The notes below the pieces were generated by a model. It was not told the origin of the DNA, ran no database searches, and worked only from the letters and a program-made list of their open reading frames with translations. DNA of 64,000 nucleotides from Sipunculus nudus (taxonomy: Eukaryota > Annelida > Sipuncula > Golfingiida > Sipunculidae). The position numbers were made by a program, and so were the translations under genes. The stretch spans positions 1,325,579 through 1,389,578 of the forward strand of contig CM049307.1 of the NCBI GenBank assembly GCA_026874595.1. The letters are read 5' to 3'. Positions 21,900-35,225 of this stretch are shown here, one piece after another. Position 1 is the first letter of the stretch. Each line of letters starts with the position of its first letter.

Positions 21900-24800
21900 A
21901 ATATCCCATAACCACCACTACTACTACTGCTTGCAATGTCGTAATAACCACCACTACTACTTCTGCCTACACTAACCACCACTACTACAACTGTCTCCAC
22001 TACCCTTATCACCACCACTACTACTACTGTCTCCACTACCCTTATCACCACCACTACTACTACTGGCTCCACTACCCCTATAACCACCACTACTAATACT
22101 GTCTCAACTATCACTACAACAATTACCACTAATGTTACTGCCTCCACTTCCCTTATAACCACCACTACTCCTATTGTCTCCACTAGACTTATAACCACCA
22201 CTACTACTACTACTGTCTCCACTAGACTTATAACCACCACTACTACTACTACTGTCTCCACTAGACTTATAACCATCACTACTACTACTACTGTCTCCAC
22301 TAGACTTATAACCATCACTACTACTACTACTGTCTCCACTAGACTTATAACCACCACTACTACTACTACTGTCTCCACTAGACTTATAACCACCACTACT
22401 ACTACAACTGTCTCCACTAGACTTATAACCACCACTACTACTACTGTCTCCACTAGACTTATAACCACCACTACTACTACTGTCTCCACTAGACTTATAA
22501 CCACCACTACTACTACTGTCTCCACTAGACTTATAACCACCACTACTACTACTGTCTCCACTAGACTTATAACCACCACTACTACTACTACTGTCTCCAC
22601 TAGACTTATAACCACCACTACTTCTACTACTGTCTCCACTAGACTTATAACCACCACTACTACCACTACTGTCTCCACTAGACTTATAACAACCACTACT
22701 ACTACTGTCTCCACTAGACTTATAACCACCACTACTACTACTGTCTCCACTAGACTTATAACCACCACTACTACTACTACTGTCTCCACTAGACTTATAA
22801 CCACCACTACTACTACTACTGTCTCCACTAGACTTATAACCACCACTACTACTACTACTGTCTCCACTAGACTTATAACCATCACTACTACTACTACTGT
22901 CTCCACTAGACTTATAACCACCACTTCTACTACTACTGTCTCCACTAGACTTATAACCACCATTACTACTACAACTGTCTCCACTAGACTTATAACCACC
23001 ACTACTACTACTGTCTCCACTAGACTTATAACCACCACTACTACTACTGTCTCCACTAGACTTATAACCACCACTACTACTACTGTCTCCACTAGACTTA
23101 TAACCACCACTACTACTACTGTCTCCACTAGACTTATAACCACCACTACTACTACTACTGTCTCCACTAGACTTATAACCACCACTACTACTACTACTGT
23201 CTCCACTAGACTTATAACCACCACTACTTCTACTACTGCCTCGACTACCCTTATAACCACCACTACTACTACTGTCTCCACTAGACTTATAACCACCACT
23301 ACTACTACTACTGTCTCCAGTAGACTTATAACCACTACTACTACTACTACTGTCTCCACTAGACTTATAACCACCACCACTACTACTACTGTCTCCACTA
23401 GACTTATAACCACCACTGCTATTACTACTGTCTCCTCTAGACTTATAACCACCACTACTACTACTACTGTCTCCACTAGACTTATAACCACCACTACTAC
23501 TACTACTGTCTCCAGTAGACTTATAACCACCACTACTACTACTACTGTCTCCACTAGACTTATAACCACCACTACTACTACTACTGTCTCCACTAGACTT
23601 ATAACCACCGATACTACTACTACTGTCTCCACTAGACTTATAACCACCACTATTTCTACTACTGCCTCGACTATCCTTATAACCACCACTACTATTACTA
23701 CTGTCTCCAGTAGACTTATAACCACCACTACTACTACTACTGTCTCCAGTAGACTTATAACCACCACTACTTCTACTACTGCCTGGACTACCCTTATAAC
23801 CACCACTACTATTACTACTGTCTCCACTAGACTTATAACCACCAGTACTACTACTACTGTCTCCAGTAGACTTATAACCACCACTACTACTACTACTGTC
23901 TCCACAAGACTTATAACCACTACTACTACTACTACTGTCTCCACAAGACTTATCACCACCACTACTACTACTACTGTCTCCAGTAGACTTATAACCAGCA
24001 CTACTATTACTACTGTTTCCACTAGACTTATAACCACCACTACTACTACTACTGTCTCCACTAGACTTATAACCACCACTACTACTACTACTGTCTCCAC
24101 TAGACTTATAACCACCACTACTACTACTACTGTCTCCACTAGACTTATAACCACCACTGCTACTACTACTGTCTCCACTAGACTTATAACCACCACTGCT
24201 ACTACTACTGTCTCCACTGGACTTACAACCTCCACTGCTACTACTACTGTCTCCACTAGACTTATAACCACCACTACTACTACTACTGTCTCCAATAGAC
24301 TTATAACCACCACTACTACTACTACTGTCTCAACTAGACTTATAACCACCACTCCTACTACTACTACTGTCTCCACTAGACTTATAACCACCACTACTAC
24401 TACTACTGTCTCCACTAGACTTATAACCACCGATACTACTACTACTGTCTCCACTAGACTTATAACCACCACTATTTCTACTACTGCCTCGACTATCCTT
24501 ATAACCACCACTACTATTACTACTGTCTCCAGTAGACTTATAACCACCACTACTACTACTACTGTCTCCAGTAGACTTATAACCACCACTACTTCTACTA
24601 CTGCCTGGACTACCCTTATAACCACCACTACTATTACTACTGTCTCCACTAGACTTATAACCACCAGTACTACTACTACTGTCTCCAGTAGACTTATAAC
24701 CACCACTACTACTACTACTGTCTCCACAAGACTTATAACCACTACTACTACTACTACTGTCTCCACAAGACTTATCACCACCACTACTACTACTACTGTC

Positions 24801-27720
24801 TCCAGTAGACTTATAACCAGCACTACTATTACTACTGTTTCCACTAGACTTATAACCACCACTACTACTACTACTGTCTCCACTAGACTTATAACCACCA
24901 CTACTACTACTACTGTCTCCACTAGACTTATAACCACCACTACTACTACTACTGTCTCCACTAGACTTATAACCACCACTGCTACTACTACTGTCTCCAC
25001 TAGACTTATAACCACCACTGCTACTACTACTGTCTCCACTGGACTTATAACCTCCACTGCTACTACTACTGTCTCCACTAGACTTATAACCACCACTACT
25101 ACTACTACTGTCTCCAATAGACTTATAACCACCACTACTACTACTACTGTCTCAACTAGACTTATAACCACCACTCCTACTACTACTACTGTCTCCACTA
25201 GACTTATAACCACCACTACTACTACTACTGTCTCCACTAGACTTATAACCACCACTGCTACTACTACTGTCTGCACTAGACTTATAACCACCACTGCTAC
25301 TACTACTGTCTCCACTGGACTTACAACCTCCACTTCTTCTACTACTGTCTCCAGTAGACTTATAACCAGCACTACTATTACTACTGTCTCCAGTAGACTT
25401 ATAACCAGCACTACTATTACTACTGTCTCCACTAGACTTATAACCACCACTACTACTACTACTGTCTCCACTAGACTTATAACCACCACTACTACTACTA
25501 CTGTCTCCACTAGACTTATAACCACTCCTACTACTACTACTGTCTCCACTAGACTTATAACCACCACTGCTACTACTACTGTCTCCACTAGACTTATAAC
25601 CACCACTGCTACTACTACTGTCTCCACTGGACTTACAACCTCCACTGCTACTACTACTGTCTCCAGTAGACTTATAACCACCACTACTTCTACTACTGCC
25701 TCGACTACCCTTATAACCACCACTACTACTACTCCTGTCTCCAGTAGACTTATAACCACCACTACTTCTACTACTTTCTCCAGTAGACTTATAACCACCA
25801 CTACTACTACTACTGTCTCCAGTAGACTTATAACCACCACTACTACTACTACTATCTCCACTAGACTTATAACCACCACTACTACTACTACTGTCTCCAC
25901 TAGACTTATAACCACCACTACTTCTACTACTGCCTCGACTACCCTTATAACCACCACTACTACTACTCCTGTCTCCAGTAGACTTATAACCACCACTACT
26001 ACTACTACTTTCTCCAGTAGACTTATAACCACCACTACTACTACTACTGTCTCCACTAGACTTATAACCACCACTACTACTACTACTGTCTCCACTAGAC
26101 TTATAACCACCACTCCTACTACTACTGTCTCCACTAGACTTATAACCACCACTACTTCTACTACTGCCTCGACTACCCTTATAACCACCACTACTATTAC
26201 TACTGTCTCCACTAGACTTATAACCACCAGTACTACTACTACTGCCTCGACTACCCTTATAACCACCACTACTACTACTACTGTCTCCACTAGACTTATA
26301 ACCACCACTACTACTACTACTGTCTCCACTAGACTTTTAACCACCACTACTATTACTACTGTCTCCACTAGACTTATAACCACAACTACTATTACTACTG
26401 TCTCCACTAGACTTATAACCACCACTACTACTACTACTGTCTCCACTAGACTTATTACCACCACTACTACTTCTACTGTCTCCACTAGACTTATAACCAC
26501 CACTACTACTACTACTGTCTCCAGTAGACTTATAACCACCACCACTACTACTACTGTCTCCACTAGACTTATAACCACCACTACTACTACTACTGTCTCC
26601 ACTAGACTTATAACCACCACTACTTCTACTACTGCCTCGACTACCCTTATAACCACCACTACTACTACTCCTGTCTCCAGTAGACTTATAACCACCACTA
26701 CTACTACTACTGTCTCCAGTAGACTTATAACCACCACTACTACTACTACTGTCTCCACTAGACTTATAACCACCACTACTACTACTACTGTCTCCACTAG
26801 ACTTATAACCACCACTCCTACTACTACTGTCTCCACTAGACTTATAGCCACCACTACTTCTACTACTGCCTGGACTACCCTTATAACCACCACTACTATT
26901 ACTACTGTTTCCACTAGACTTATAACCACCACTACTTCTACTACTGCCTCGACTACCCTTATAACCACCACTACTACTACTACTGTCTCCACTAGACTTA
27001 TAACCACCACTACTACTACTACTGTCTCCACTAGACTTATAACCACCACTACTACTACTACTGTCTCCACTAGACTTATAACCACCACTACTACTACTAC
27101 TGTCTCCACTAGACTTATAACCACCACTGCTACTACTACTCTCTCCACTAGACTTATAACCACCACTACTACTACTACTGTCTCCACTAGACTTATAACC
27201 ACCACTACTACTACTACTGTCTCCACTAGACTTATAACCACCACTACTACTACTACTGTCTCCACTAGACTTATAACCACCACTACTACTACTACTGTCT
27301 CCACTAGACTTATAACCACCACTCCTTCTACTACTGTCTCCACTAGACTTATAACCACCACTACTACTACTACTGTCTCCACTAGACTTATAACCACCAC
27401 TACTACTACTACTGTCTCCACTAGACTTATAACCACCACTCCTTCTACTACTGTCTCCACTAGACTTATAACCACCACTACTACTACTACTGTCTCCACT
27501 AGACTTATAACCACCACTACTACTACTACTGTCTCCACTAGACTTATAACCACCACTACTACTACTACTGTCTCCAGTAGACTTATAACAACCACTACTA
27601 CTACTACTGTCTCCACTAGACTTATAACCACCACTACTACTACTACTGTCTCCACTAGACTTATAACCACGGGTCCCACTTCTATCACTACCACTACTAC
27701 TTCTGCCACCACTACCACTC
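21900..27720. repeat. 36/39-bp minisatellite array of about 150 units
   Basis: The consensus unit is ACC ACC (ACT)4-5 GTC TCC ACT AGA CTT ATA, 39 bp with frequent 36-bp and rare 42-bp versions. All lengths are multiples of three and the unit contains no stop in two registers. This yields an unbroken minus-strand ORF of 1973 codons (Ile-Ser-Leu-Val-Glu-Thr-Val-rich) and, on the plus strand, a Thr/Ser-rich frame of similar length with no ATG in the repeat. The ends are more diverse than the middle. I treat it as an intronic minisatellite and not a gene. A higher-order duplication of 822 bp lies at about 23550-25200. Confidence 0.93.
23550..25195. repeat. Higher-order repeat: two 822-bp blocks within the array
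   Basis: The rare unit 'ataaccaccgatactac' occurs at 23601 and again at 24423, 822 bp apart (21 units, one of them 42 bp). The ordered series of rare variants after it (tatttc, cctcgactatcc, attactactg, acaagac twice, ccaatagac, tcaactagac, cctactact) repeats in the same order. One base differs near 24215/25037 (acttaCaacc versus acttaTaacc). Confidence 0.88.
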
Positions 27721-27789
27721 CAGCAACTCCTCTTGCCACCACTACAACTACCAATATCACTACTTTGCCACTAATAATGAAATATTTGT

Positions 27790-29114
27790 AATATATAGCT
27801 ATTTTTATTGCCATTCAATACACATTAGACAAAAAAGTTAAATTAAATATGATCCTTTAAAGAAAATCATCATTTTTATCTTTAAATGAACTTTTTTCTA
27901 TTGTGTATTAAATGACATAAATCTTCTTCAGAGGAAGCATTTGAATGATGATATTTGGTACAAAAACAGTTCAAAGGGTAACTGTTAAGATTTGAGAGTG
28001 ATTTATTGTATCCCCAGGCAAAGTCAGGAGATGGTATTGTTGAGGCATGGTCATGCCGCCGCCACAGAGATTTCTGTCAGGCAAAATAACTAAAAAAAAT
28101 ATTAAATGGGTCTTTACTAAACTTGGCATGTGCATAGATATGGGTGGGAGGACGAAGCCTATTTAAAATGGGGTCATAACCTTTACTAGGAGAGTGACCT
28201 TGACAAGGTCCATTTTGGGGGGAAAATCACACAAATTCTTAAATATCTCAAGACATATTGCATGGATTGATCCAAAAATCAAGTTGACCAAAGATGTAGG
28301 ATAGTGTTGTCATTTACCTGAAACAGGTGGCATAACCTATTATCCTTTTCTTGTTTTTGTGCTGTTATATACCCCTATCATTGCCACTTGACAGTACTGT
28401 GATCATTATAAGTCAAAAACTAATGGACAGAATTCTATCATATTATGCATATCATAGGTATGAGTTATGGGATGATTCATTTTTAAATTTAGGTCATGAA
28501 CTGTCCTATGAAAGTGAACTTAACCTTGAATATTGCCATATATGGTGAAAATCACACAAAATCATAAATATTGCAATAAGGGATGCATGGATTGGTCCAA
28601 ATATCACATTGACTGAAGATCTTGTATAGCTTTGTCTTCTGAAGAAAACAGGTGGTGCCAACTTCTGTGTCCTTTTCTTGTTTTTGCACCTTTTTATACC
28701 CCATCATTGCCACTTGACATTACTGTGAGCATTATAGGTCAAAAACTAATAGACAGATTGGGCTGAAATTGTGCATGTCCATTGATCTTGGTCAGTCCAT
28801 CTTGTATTCAAGACTGGTGGCGCCTTCTACAAACTTTTCCTGTTGATTCCATCTGTGTGTTTGCTATAGGTCAAAATTGCTCATATTTCAGGAGTCATTC
28901 AATGCGTTTGACTGATATTTGGCATGTAAATCCAATATGGAGAGTTTTCTCATCAACCCGACTGATTGAGCCACCTACCTTACCATTTTCATAGTATAAA
29001 TAAATGCCCTTTTCTCAGGAATAATTTGTCATATTGGCCTGAAATTGTGCTTGTCTATAGATCTTGGATACTTCCATCTCATATTCGCGACTGGTGAAAC
29101 CATCTGCAATAGTT
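27790..29114 (+). repeat. Intron stretch of interspersed repeats, no gene
   Basis: 27790-28020 is unremarkable AT-rich sequence. From about 28020 there are modules ending in 'agtgaccttgacaaggtcc', and from 28350 to 29100 modules containing 'gccttttctcaggaat...ttggcctgaaattgtgc...catcttgtattcaagactggtgg', the same ~280-bp module repeated at 58290-59100. No exon found. Confidence 0.7.
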
Positions 29115-32100
29115 AGCTCAGCTGACTATAAGTCATCTGAGCTATAGTCATGGTCCATTGTCCGTCGTCCGTCCGTCTGTCGTGCCGTCTGTCTGTCCGT
29201 CTGGATGTCCGTCCGTAAGACTGGCACGTTTCGACACCGTTGCACCTACGAATCTGAATTTCGGCATACAGTTAGATGTCCCCATAATCTCCTACCATGC
29301 CAAAAATTGGGTCAATAGGACTTAGTTCCTTTGAGATATTAAGGAAAAACCTCAATTTTTTATTAGAAATCTATTTTCACACTTCAGGACTGCCTAATAT
29401 CAAAACCACTAATCTGGTTTTCTTCTTATTTACCATAAATATTCCTCTATATAGTTCCTATGTACATGCCAGATATTAAGTCAGTATTATATAATTTAAA
29501 AAGTTATGGGCCCAAACATAATGAACTTTATAAAAAAATCAGGAAGATATTTGGTCACTTAAGACCAAAAGTGTTAAAGGTAGGGACTTTTTTCCAGTAA
29601 TACAACTTTAATTAATCAAAATTTAATTGTATACCAAAAATTAGATCAAAATTTGTTAAATTTTTTTAAATATTGCCAAAAATATAAAATTGGTACCTTA
29701 AATTTTGCCCAACTTTGGCCATGGCACGTTTTTTTCCTGTAAGTACTGTGGATTTAATTTTCACACCATGTATACATAAGGATTTAATCTGTTAAAATCT
29801 GAAATTTGAAAATAAAAGCTGCAAATTTAGGCTAGTTATTGAATTTTTTTGGAGGCTCTTGTTGTTTTCCCTTACATTGTCAAGCAGTCCACTTTGATGA
29901 CTGTAGGTCATTCAGTGCACATCTCTATGCTCCCCAGGCTGTTGACATATTTTTAGTATCCCAAAAATCTCCTACCATACCAAAAATTGGGTCATTAGGA
30001 ATTTGTTCCTTCAAGATATTATGAAAAAACAACCTCTGTTTTCCATAAAAAAAGCCATTGTTACACTTCAAGGCTGCCTAATATCAAAACCACTGATCTG
30101 TTTTTGATCATATTTAGTATTCACATTCTTTCATACATTTTCTATGAATATACCAAAAATTAGGTCAGTATTGGGTATTATTTTGAAGTTATGGGCCAAA
30201 ACAGAATGCATTTTTTTTTTAAATCAGGAAATATATTTAATCACCTAACATGAGAATTGCTGAACCTAGAGACTTTTTTTCAGGAATATAACTTTATTTA
30301 ATCAAGATTCAATTGTTTACCCAAAATTAGATCTGAATTTTGCAAATTTTTCAAGTTATTAGCATAAATAAAAAATCAATACCTTAAATTTTGTCCAACT
30401 TTGGCACTGTTGATTTAATTTTCCCAGCATGTATGCATAAGGATTTAATCTTTTAAAATCTGAACTTTCAAAAGAAATTGATTGGAATGAATAGCTTTTA
30501 TTCATGTTTTCATACACCATGTACAGCCTTCACTTGCATTATGTAACCCACCCCAGGCAGCTTACCTTGGCCCAGCTTGGCCACTACTAGCAGGCTTCCC
30601 CTCTGCCATGCACTCATCCCCCCCCCCCCAGCTGGTGAATAAGCTAGATGAATGTTATAATTTTTCTGTATTTTATTTTATTCTTGGACATGCTACATTT
30701 TAGAGTTTGTATTGAACCACCAGGGTTACAATGATTAAAGTGTACATTTAATTGTGTCCACAAAGTGGTGTATTGCTGTGAAAGTGTGGATGTTCATCAG
30801 ATAAGTAATTCCTTACTTCAGAAGAGTAAAAACTTCACCAGGTGTGAAATTGACTATTAATTCCAGTAATTAATTAAAACTGGGATAGTAATTAGCACAA
30901 TGAGATTGTTTGTCCCTCATTCAACCAACAGTGTGTATACTTTATTTGAAAAGATGTTTTATTTTATCAAATTTACTTTTATTTTATTTTGGTGAATAAA
31001 ATTAAGCATGTCCTGAAAACTCCAATGTGCAAAACTTTTAAATAGTGATTCAAGTAATATTCTTGTAGATGCCATGTTGTGGCATTATTTTCTTTTAAAA
31101 TCAGTGTAAACATTTATGATTTAAAAATAATAAAATATATGTGTATGCATAATATGACCCAATGTTTTTTACTCTGTATATATAATGATTGCAACTTTTG
31201 CAACAATTCTAATATTTTAACTTATATTTTCAGGTTTTTTAATTAAAAATTTATAAACCTGTAAATAAAAAAATGATTCAGATAAAAACTTCTTAATGGA
31301 AAAAGTGGATCTGCTTAAAAAAATAGGATTATATATAAACTTAAATGCATTATTCTCTTGAAAGTGAAATAAAGGTATTAGTCCATTCTGTCCACTTGCC
31401 TGTCCATCTGTAAATTTTCGTATGCAACACAGTATCTCAAAACTTTTACTGTTTTTCTTCATGACAGTCTTGTCAAAGTATTAGTTTGCAATCATATATT
31501 TAGAACTTTACTATAACCAAGTAGGAGGGCCCCTTTCCTCTTAGCTTTTCATATTCTTATATAAATGAAAAACATTGCAATAGAATATTTCTACATCCAC
31601 CTTTGTGCTGCCCTCACTTTTCCCTTCTCCGAACCTCATCCCAAAGTCAGTCTCAGTAAGCAAGAACAAGATGAATCAGATATATTCATACTTTAATATT
31701 TTGTATAACTAATTGTCTAAGGTACCTATGTACATGCCAGAAATTATGTCAATATTGTGTAATATGTAGACATAGTGGGCATCACAATAATGTACCTTGT
31801 CAAGACTAAAGAGATATTGTGTCATACAGTCACTTATTCATAAATCACTTCATCAGCATAGTTAATCATAACATCATATCTGTCAAATTGAACACTTGCA
31901 GACTACCATACACTTTAGATCCTTCAACAAATAGCCTTATCATCATTCTACTACTGCTTATAACTGCTGTCATTGCATTCATATTTGCTCAAATATATCA
32001 CAATTTTCAACCCCTCCTAAATTAATTTAAAAAATGAACCACTTTATTTGACTCTATTAATCCATCAGTCAGGTAATTTCATTTATCATTTACTCACATA

Positions 32101-32237
32101 TTACATTACATTCCTTTATAATAGCCCAACATGTACATGATATTCATAAGCTTTATCGACTCGATATAGTATCACAGTGGAGAAACATTCATAGTCCAAT
32201 CACGATCAGCTGAGCGCCGTGACCCATGGGTCCCTTG
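29115..32237 (+). mobile_element. Non-autonomous Helentron-like element, family 1, copy 3
   Basis: The left end AGCTCAGCTGAC lies between T residues and is followed by a 'gtccgtcgtccgtccgtctg' pyrimidine-rich stretch. The right end TCAGCTGAGC, palindrome GACCCATGGGTC, CCTTG then TTT is the cleanest of the set (10/10 match of the inverted repeat). At 3.1 kb it is the longest copy, apparently with extra internal sequence at 30540-31700. It ends 466 bp before exon 3. Confidence 0.65.
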
Positions 32238-32703
32238 TTTTCATGTGGGGTCCATCCATACATTTGCTGTGATAGGTGAAAATTGCTCATATCTGAGGAT
32301 TTGTTCAATCTATCATCTATCTTGGAGAGTTCTCTCTTCAACCAGACTGGTGGCACCACCTACCTTACCATTTTAATACTATAAATTAATCCACTTTTCT
32401 CAAGAGTGATTCACCATATTGGCCCTCATATTTGGTGAAACATATTGTTTCACAAGTTGATAGATGGAAGAAACCATGGTTGCTTGCCAAGTGTCAGTAT
32501 ATGCTGCTGAAGATTGGGGCCTATTCTTAAAGGGGTGGGGGATAACTATGTCTGGGGATACTATGGCACCTGCAGTGCCAAGAAATGTCTAGGTTGTTTG
32601 ATATTTTGGAACATGCTTTTTGAGTATTGTTTATTTCTTTGAGACTTTGGACCATGTTTTGAGAGTGTGCTCTGTTTCTTGTTTAATTTCTTTTCACACA
32701 CAG
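32238..32703 (+). other. Intron end before exon 3
   Basis: Begins with part of the 280-bp module (32240-32420), then unique T-rich sequence with the acceptor 'tcttttcacacacag'. The acceptor tract is a good pyrimidine run. No other feature. Confidence 0.55.
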
Positions 32704-32793
32704 AGCCATCCGGGAGTAGTCAGGGTGCTTCAGGCAGGAGACCTTCCAGCAGAGAACACCTACCAACCATTTGGGATGTCCCCCAGTGATGAG
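32704..32793 (+). CDS. Xanthine dehydrogenase/aldehyde oxidase family gene, visible exon 3
   Basis: Exon of 90 bp, 30 codons, phase 0 to 0, between 'cacacacag' and 'GATGAG|gtacat'. The translation SHPGVVRVLQAGDLP...GMSPSDE matches the hammerhead-domain segment 'xLPGVVxVxxAxDIPGxN'. The donor is GTACAT, weaker than exon 2. The downstream intron is 18.3 kb and takes a DIRS insertion only 190 bp from this donor. The 'DLPAENTYQPFG' wording looks somewhat closer to invertebrate aldehyde-oxidase-like members (DIPGxNxFxP) than to vertebrate xanthine dehydrogenase; that is an impression, not a test. Confidence 0.9.
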
Positions 32794-32984
32794 GTACATT
32801 AATACCATAATAAATGCTGAACTAAAATTCTTTTTCTTCCATATGGTGCTTGCAAATAGAGTGATATTAGATGATGGTGATCTGTTGGGTCATGGACTCA
32901 CAGGATCAGAATAAGATTAACATAATTGTCCCAGTATCCTCCACCAGATGTCACTCATGTATGGTCAATGCCATAGCAACACTT

Positions 32985-33245
32985 TTATGGTGCTTGTATA
33001 CAAGTGCAGGGTCATTACAGGATAGTTGTGGTACAAGGGCAGGACGACCGGTGATTGAGACGCACTGATCTGTATTGTCATAATGGAAAGCCGTTGGAAT
33101 AAAACAAGTGGACCACAGGAGTGGTTTTCAATTAACACGGACAATAAGATCACAGTCATAGAAAAACACATAACTTTTATTATTCCAGTTGAGAAAGAAA
33201 CAAAACCTGTTTTAAATAAAGACAAACAATACACACTGTTCTAGC
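32985..33245 (+). repeat. DIRS left inverted terminal repeat
   Basis: Reverse complement of the right end at 38740-38996, about 85-90% similar by eye. The left side carries about 270 bp of additional sequence (33246-33515) before homology to the right end resumes at 33520-33570, so the right copy has lost, or the left has gained, that block. Confidence 0.8.
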
Positions 33246-33567
33246 GTTGTGATACTAAACGTTATAAAAGCCCGAAACTCACCAGTTACAGACGGGTTGC
33301 ACTATGAACTGTTGAACGATCACCAGGCCTGGGGTTATCTCCTGGAGTACCGTTATTGAGAGAAATGCACACCATGGACTTAGTTTAAAGAATTTTTTTT
33401 CTTCAGTATATGGACTGCTCGGCTCCTAACAGCAACCCCGGAGCCACTTTGTTTCAATGGGGCCATACTGGTTATGAGTTGAAGATAAGTATATTTCGTT
33501 TTGTATTGTTATGTAAGCCCCGTTTGAATGATGTTGTAATTTACAGACTTTGTTTTGAACTTCGTAT

Positions 33568-33690
33568 ATATTGTATATAATGTTTATTTGGATAATTATA
33601 TATATCTGCACCATATCATGAGTCTTTCTTTGTAAATTTATGTTTGTTGTATGAAGAACACGGAAGGAAATTCAGTTTGCTGGCAACAAC
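33568..33690 (+). repeat. Inner inverted repeat, left arm
   Basis: 'ggataattatatatatctgc', 'catgagtctttctttg' and 'taaatttatgtttgttgt' are matched in reverse complement at 34535-34665. The two arms are separated by about 845 bp of ordinary interspersed repeat. Confidence 0.8.
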
Positions 33691-34534
33691 ACCTATTGGT
33701 GACAGCCATTGCATGTGGATAAAAGGTGATTGTTAATCAATTTCCAAGAAAAAGGGGCCTGTCTCTGTGCCTCAGAGCACAATTTAATGCACAGCTGGCT
33801 GATGGTTGACTGAGGTATAGGAATGGCACTTTGTCAGTCAGCCATCCTGCCATCTGGGCATCCGTTAACAAGGCACAAATCGCAAGCTTCTAAGTGAACA
33901 TCCATGGAGGTCAATAAAAATTCTCCTTGATTACCTGAAATTAGTTCACTTCAGCCTCTATCCTCCAAGCTATTGGGCTTGTTAGTACACCCAAGAATAA
34001 TTAAACAGTTGATAAAAAAACTCCAGTATCTTGATAATTAATGCATGGATTATCATGAATCTTGCCTTGAATATTGACCATGACTAGGATCGTCAGTTCC
34101 TGAAAACTGGTGGCACAACTTTCATTTTTTTTCCTGTTTTTGAGACTCTCAAATGACAGAAATGAAGTGCGTTTCTTGACTGTGGTTTCTTCTGGTGTCC
34201 CGAAACCTTATGTGTTTATTGATTATGACTGGTTTCTTCAGTTCCTGAAGACTGGTGTTGCCACCTTTAATTTTTAAAGATTTTTTTCCTTTATTTTGAG
34301 ACTGCAAAACTATGTTGATACTCTCAGATTTAGAATTTTGGTTTCATCTAGTGTCCTGAAACACTGTTCTTAGGGCCCTGCCTGAGAAAACAGATGCGCT
34401 ATAGTAATCATCCAGTGTCTATCTGTCTGTCTTTCTGTATATAAAAAAAAATGTCAAATTTGTTTCCTGATGATAACTGATAACCTCTAACACAAGAACT
34501 GTTGCTTTTGGGGTCATAAGGTCAAAGGTCAAGG
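33691..34534 (+). repeat. Interspersed repeats between the inner inverted arms
   Basis: This block is not DIRS-like. 34140-34270 matches 3900-4020, and 34295-34534 is a complete one-unit copy of the family whose core forms the 116-bp satellite at 6660-15131. It ends with an AGGTCA-A-AGGTCA-AGGTC motif (34519-34536). Confidence 0.7.
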
Positions 34535-34665
34535 TCGCCTGTTGCATGCAAATTGAATTTCCTTCCAGGTTCTTCACACAACAAACATAAATTTACAAAG
34601 AAAGACTCATGGTACGGTGCACATATATATAATTATCCAAATGAACATTATAATGTACATATCAC
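34535..34665 (-). repeat. Inner inverted repeat, right arm
   Basis: Reverse complement of 33568-33690. It is followed by 'cacattcacaaataacaag' and 'agacgcaaactcc' (34665-34725), which is repeated directly at 35000-35060. Confidence 0.78.
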
Positions 34666-34849
34666 ATTCACAAATAACAAGACAGAAGGGCCGGTATGAC
34701 AAGGAGCCGCAAGACGCAAACTCCCGCCGTGTATTAAAAAATACAAAATATATGTGAACATAATAATAAAGAAGAAAAAAAATTCTGTGTGGCCACCGCT
34801 GCCACCAACTTCAAAGTGACACGCGGGAGGACCAGTGTGCACCTGTACG

Positions 34850-34985
34850 ATCTGCCTGAGCGCACATGCCCATATTAATTTACTCCCCTCCCCCCTGCCC
34901 TAATTAGGAGGGTGGCAAGCAAATAAACTAGCTGGTGACCTGGCCCATTATAACTGTTTAATGGATAATTTCAATTATACCTTAA
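34850..34985. repeat. DIRS internal direct repeat, copy of 38565-38690
   Basis: Shares 'cctgccctaattaggagggt' and 'gctggtgacctggcccatta' with 38565-38690, in the same orientation. One copy lies downstream of the recombinase, the other upstream of gag, as expected for split repeats used in circular-junction formation in tyrosine-recombinase elements. It contains the perfect inverted pair CCTAATTAGG. Confidence 0.82.
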
Positions 34986-35225
34986 ATAATGTACATATCA
35001 CATTCACAAATAACAAGACAGAAGAGCCGGAATGACAAGGAGCTGCAAGACGCAAACTCCTGCCGAACCGCCAAGCTTAAAGAGGGGTTCACACAGGGAG
35101 AAAAGTTAACTAACATATCAACTGCGGTACACTATACTACCCGATTAGTTTCCAAATTGTCCATTTACATGTAATCATAGTATGCTACTGTCCCACTTGC
35201 ATATTTACTGATTCCTGTATATCCA

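Noticed and set aside
21893-27814. 1973-residue minus-strand ORF as a real protein
   Set aside because: It is produced by a minisatellite whose units are multiples of three; the product is poly-valine-like with no domain, it is antisense in an intron, and its start lies in ordinary AT-rich sequence.
32965-33234. 89-residue minus ORF and its counterpart at 38747-39040
   Set aside because: The two are the inverted terminal repeats of the DIRS element read through; the shared 'protein' is terminal-repeat DNA.
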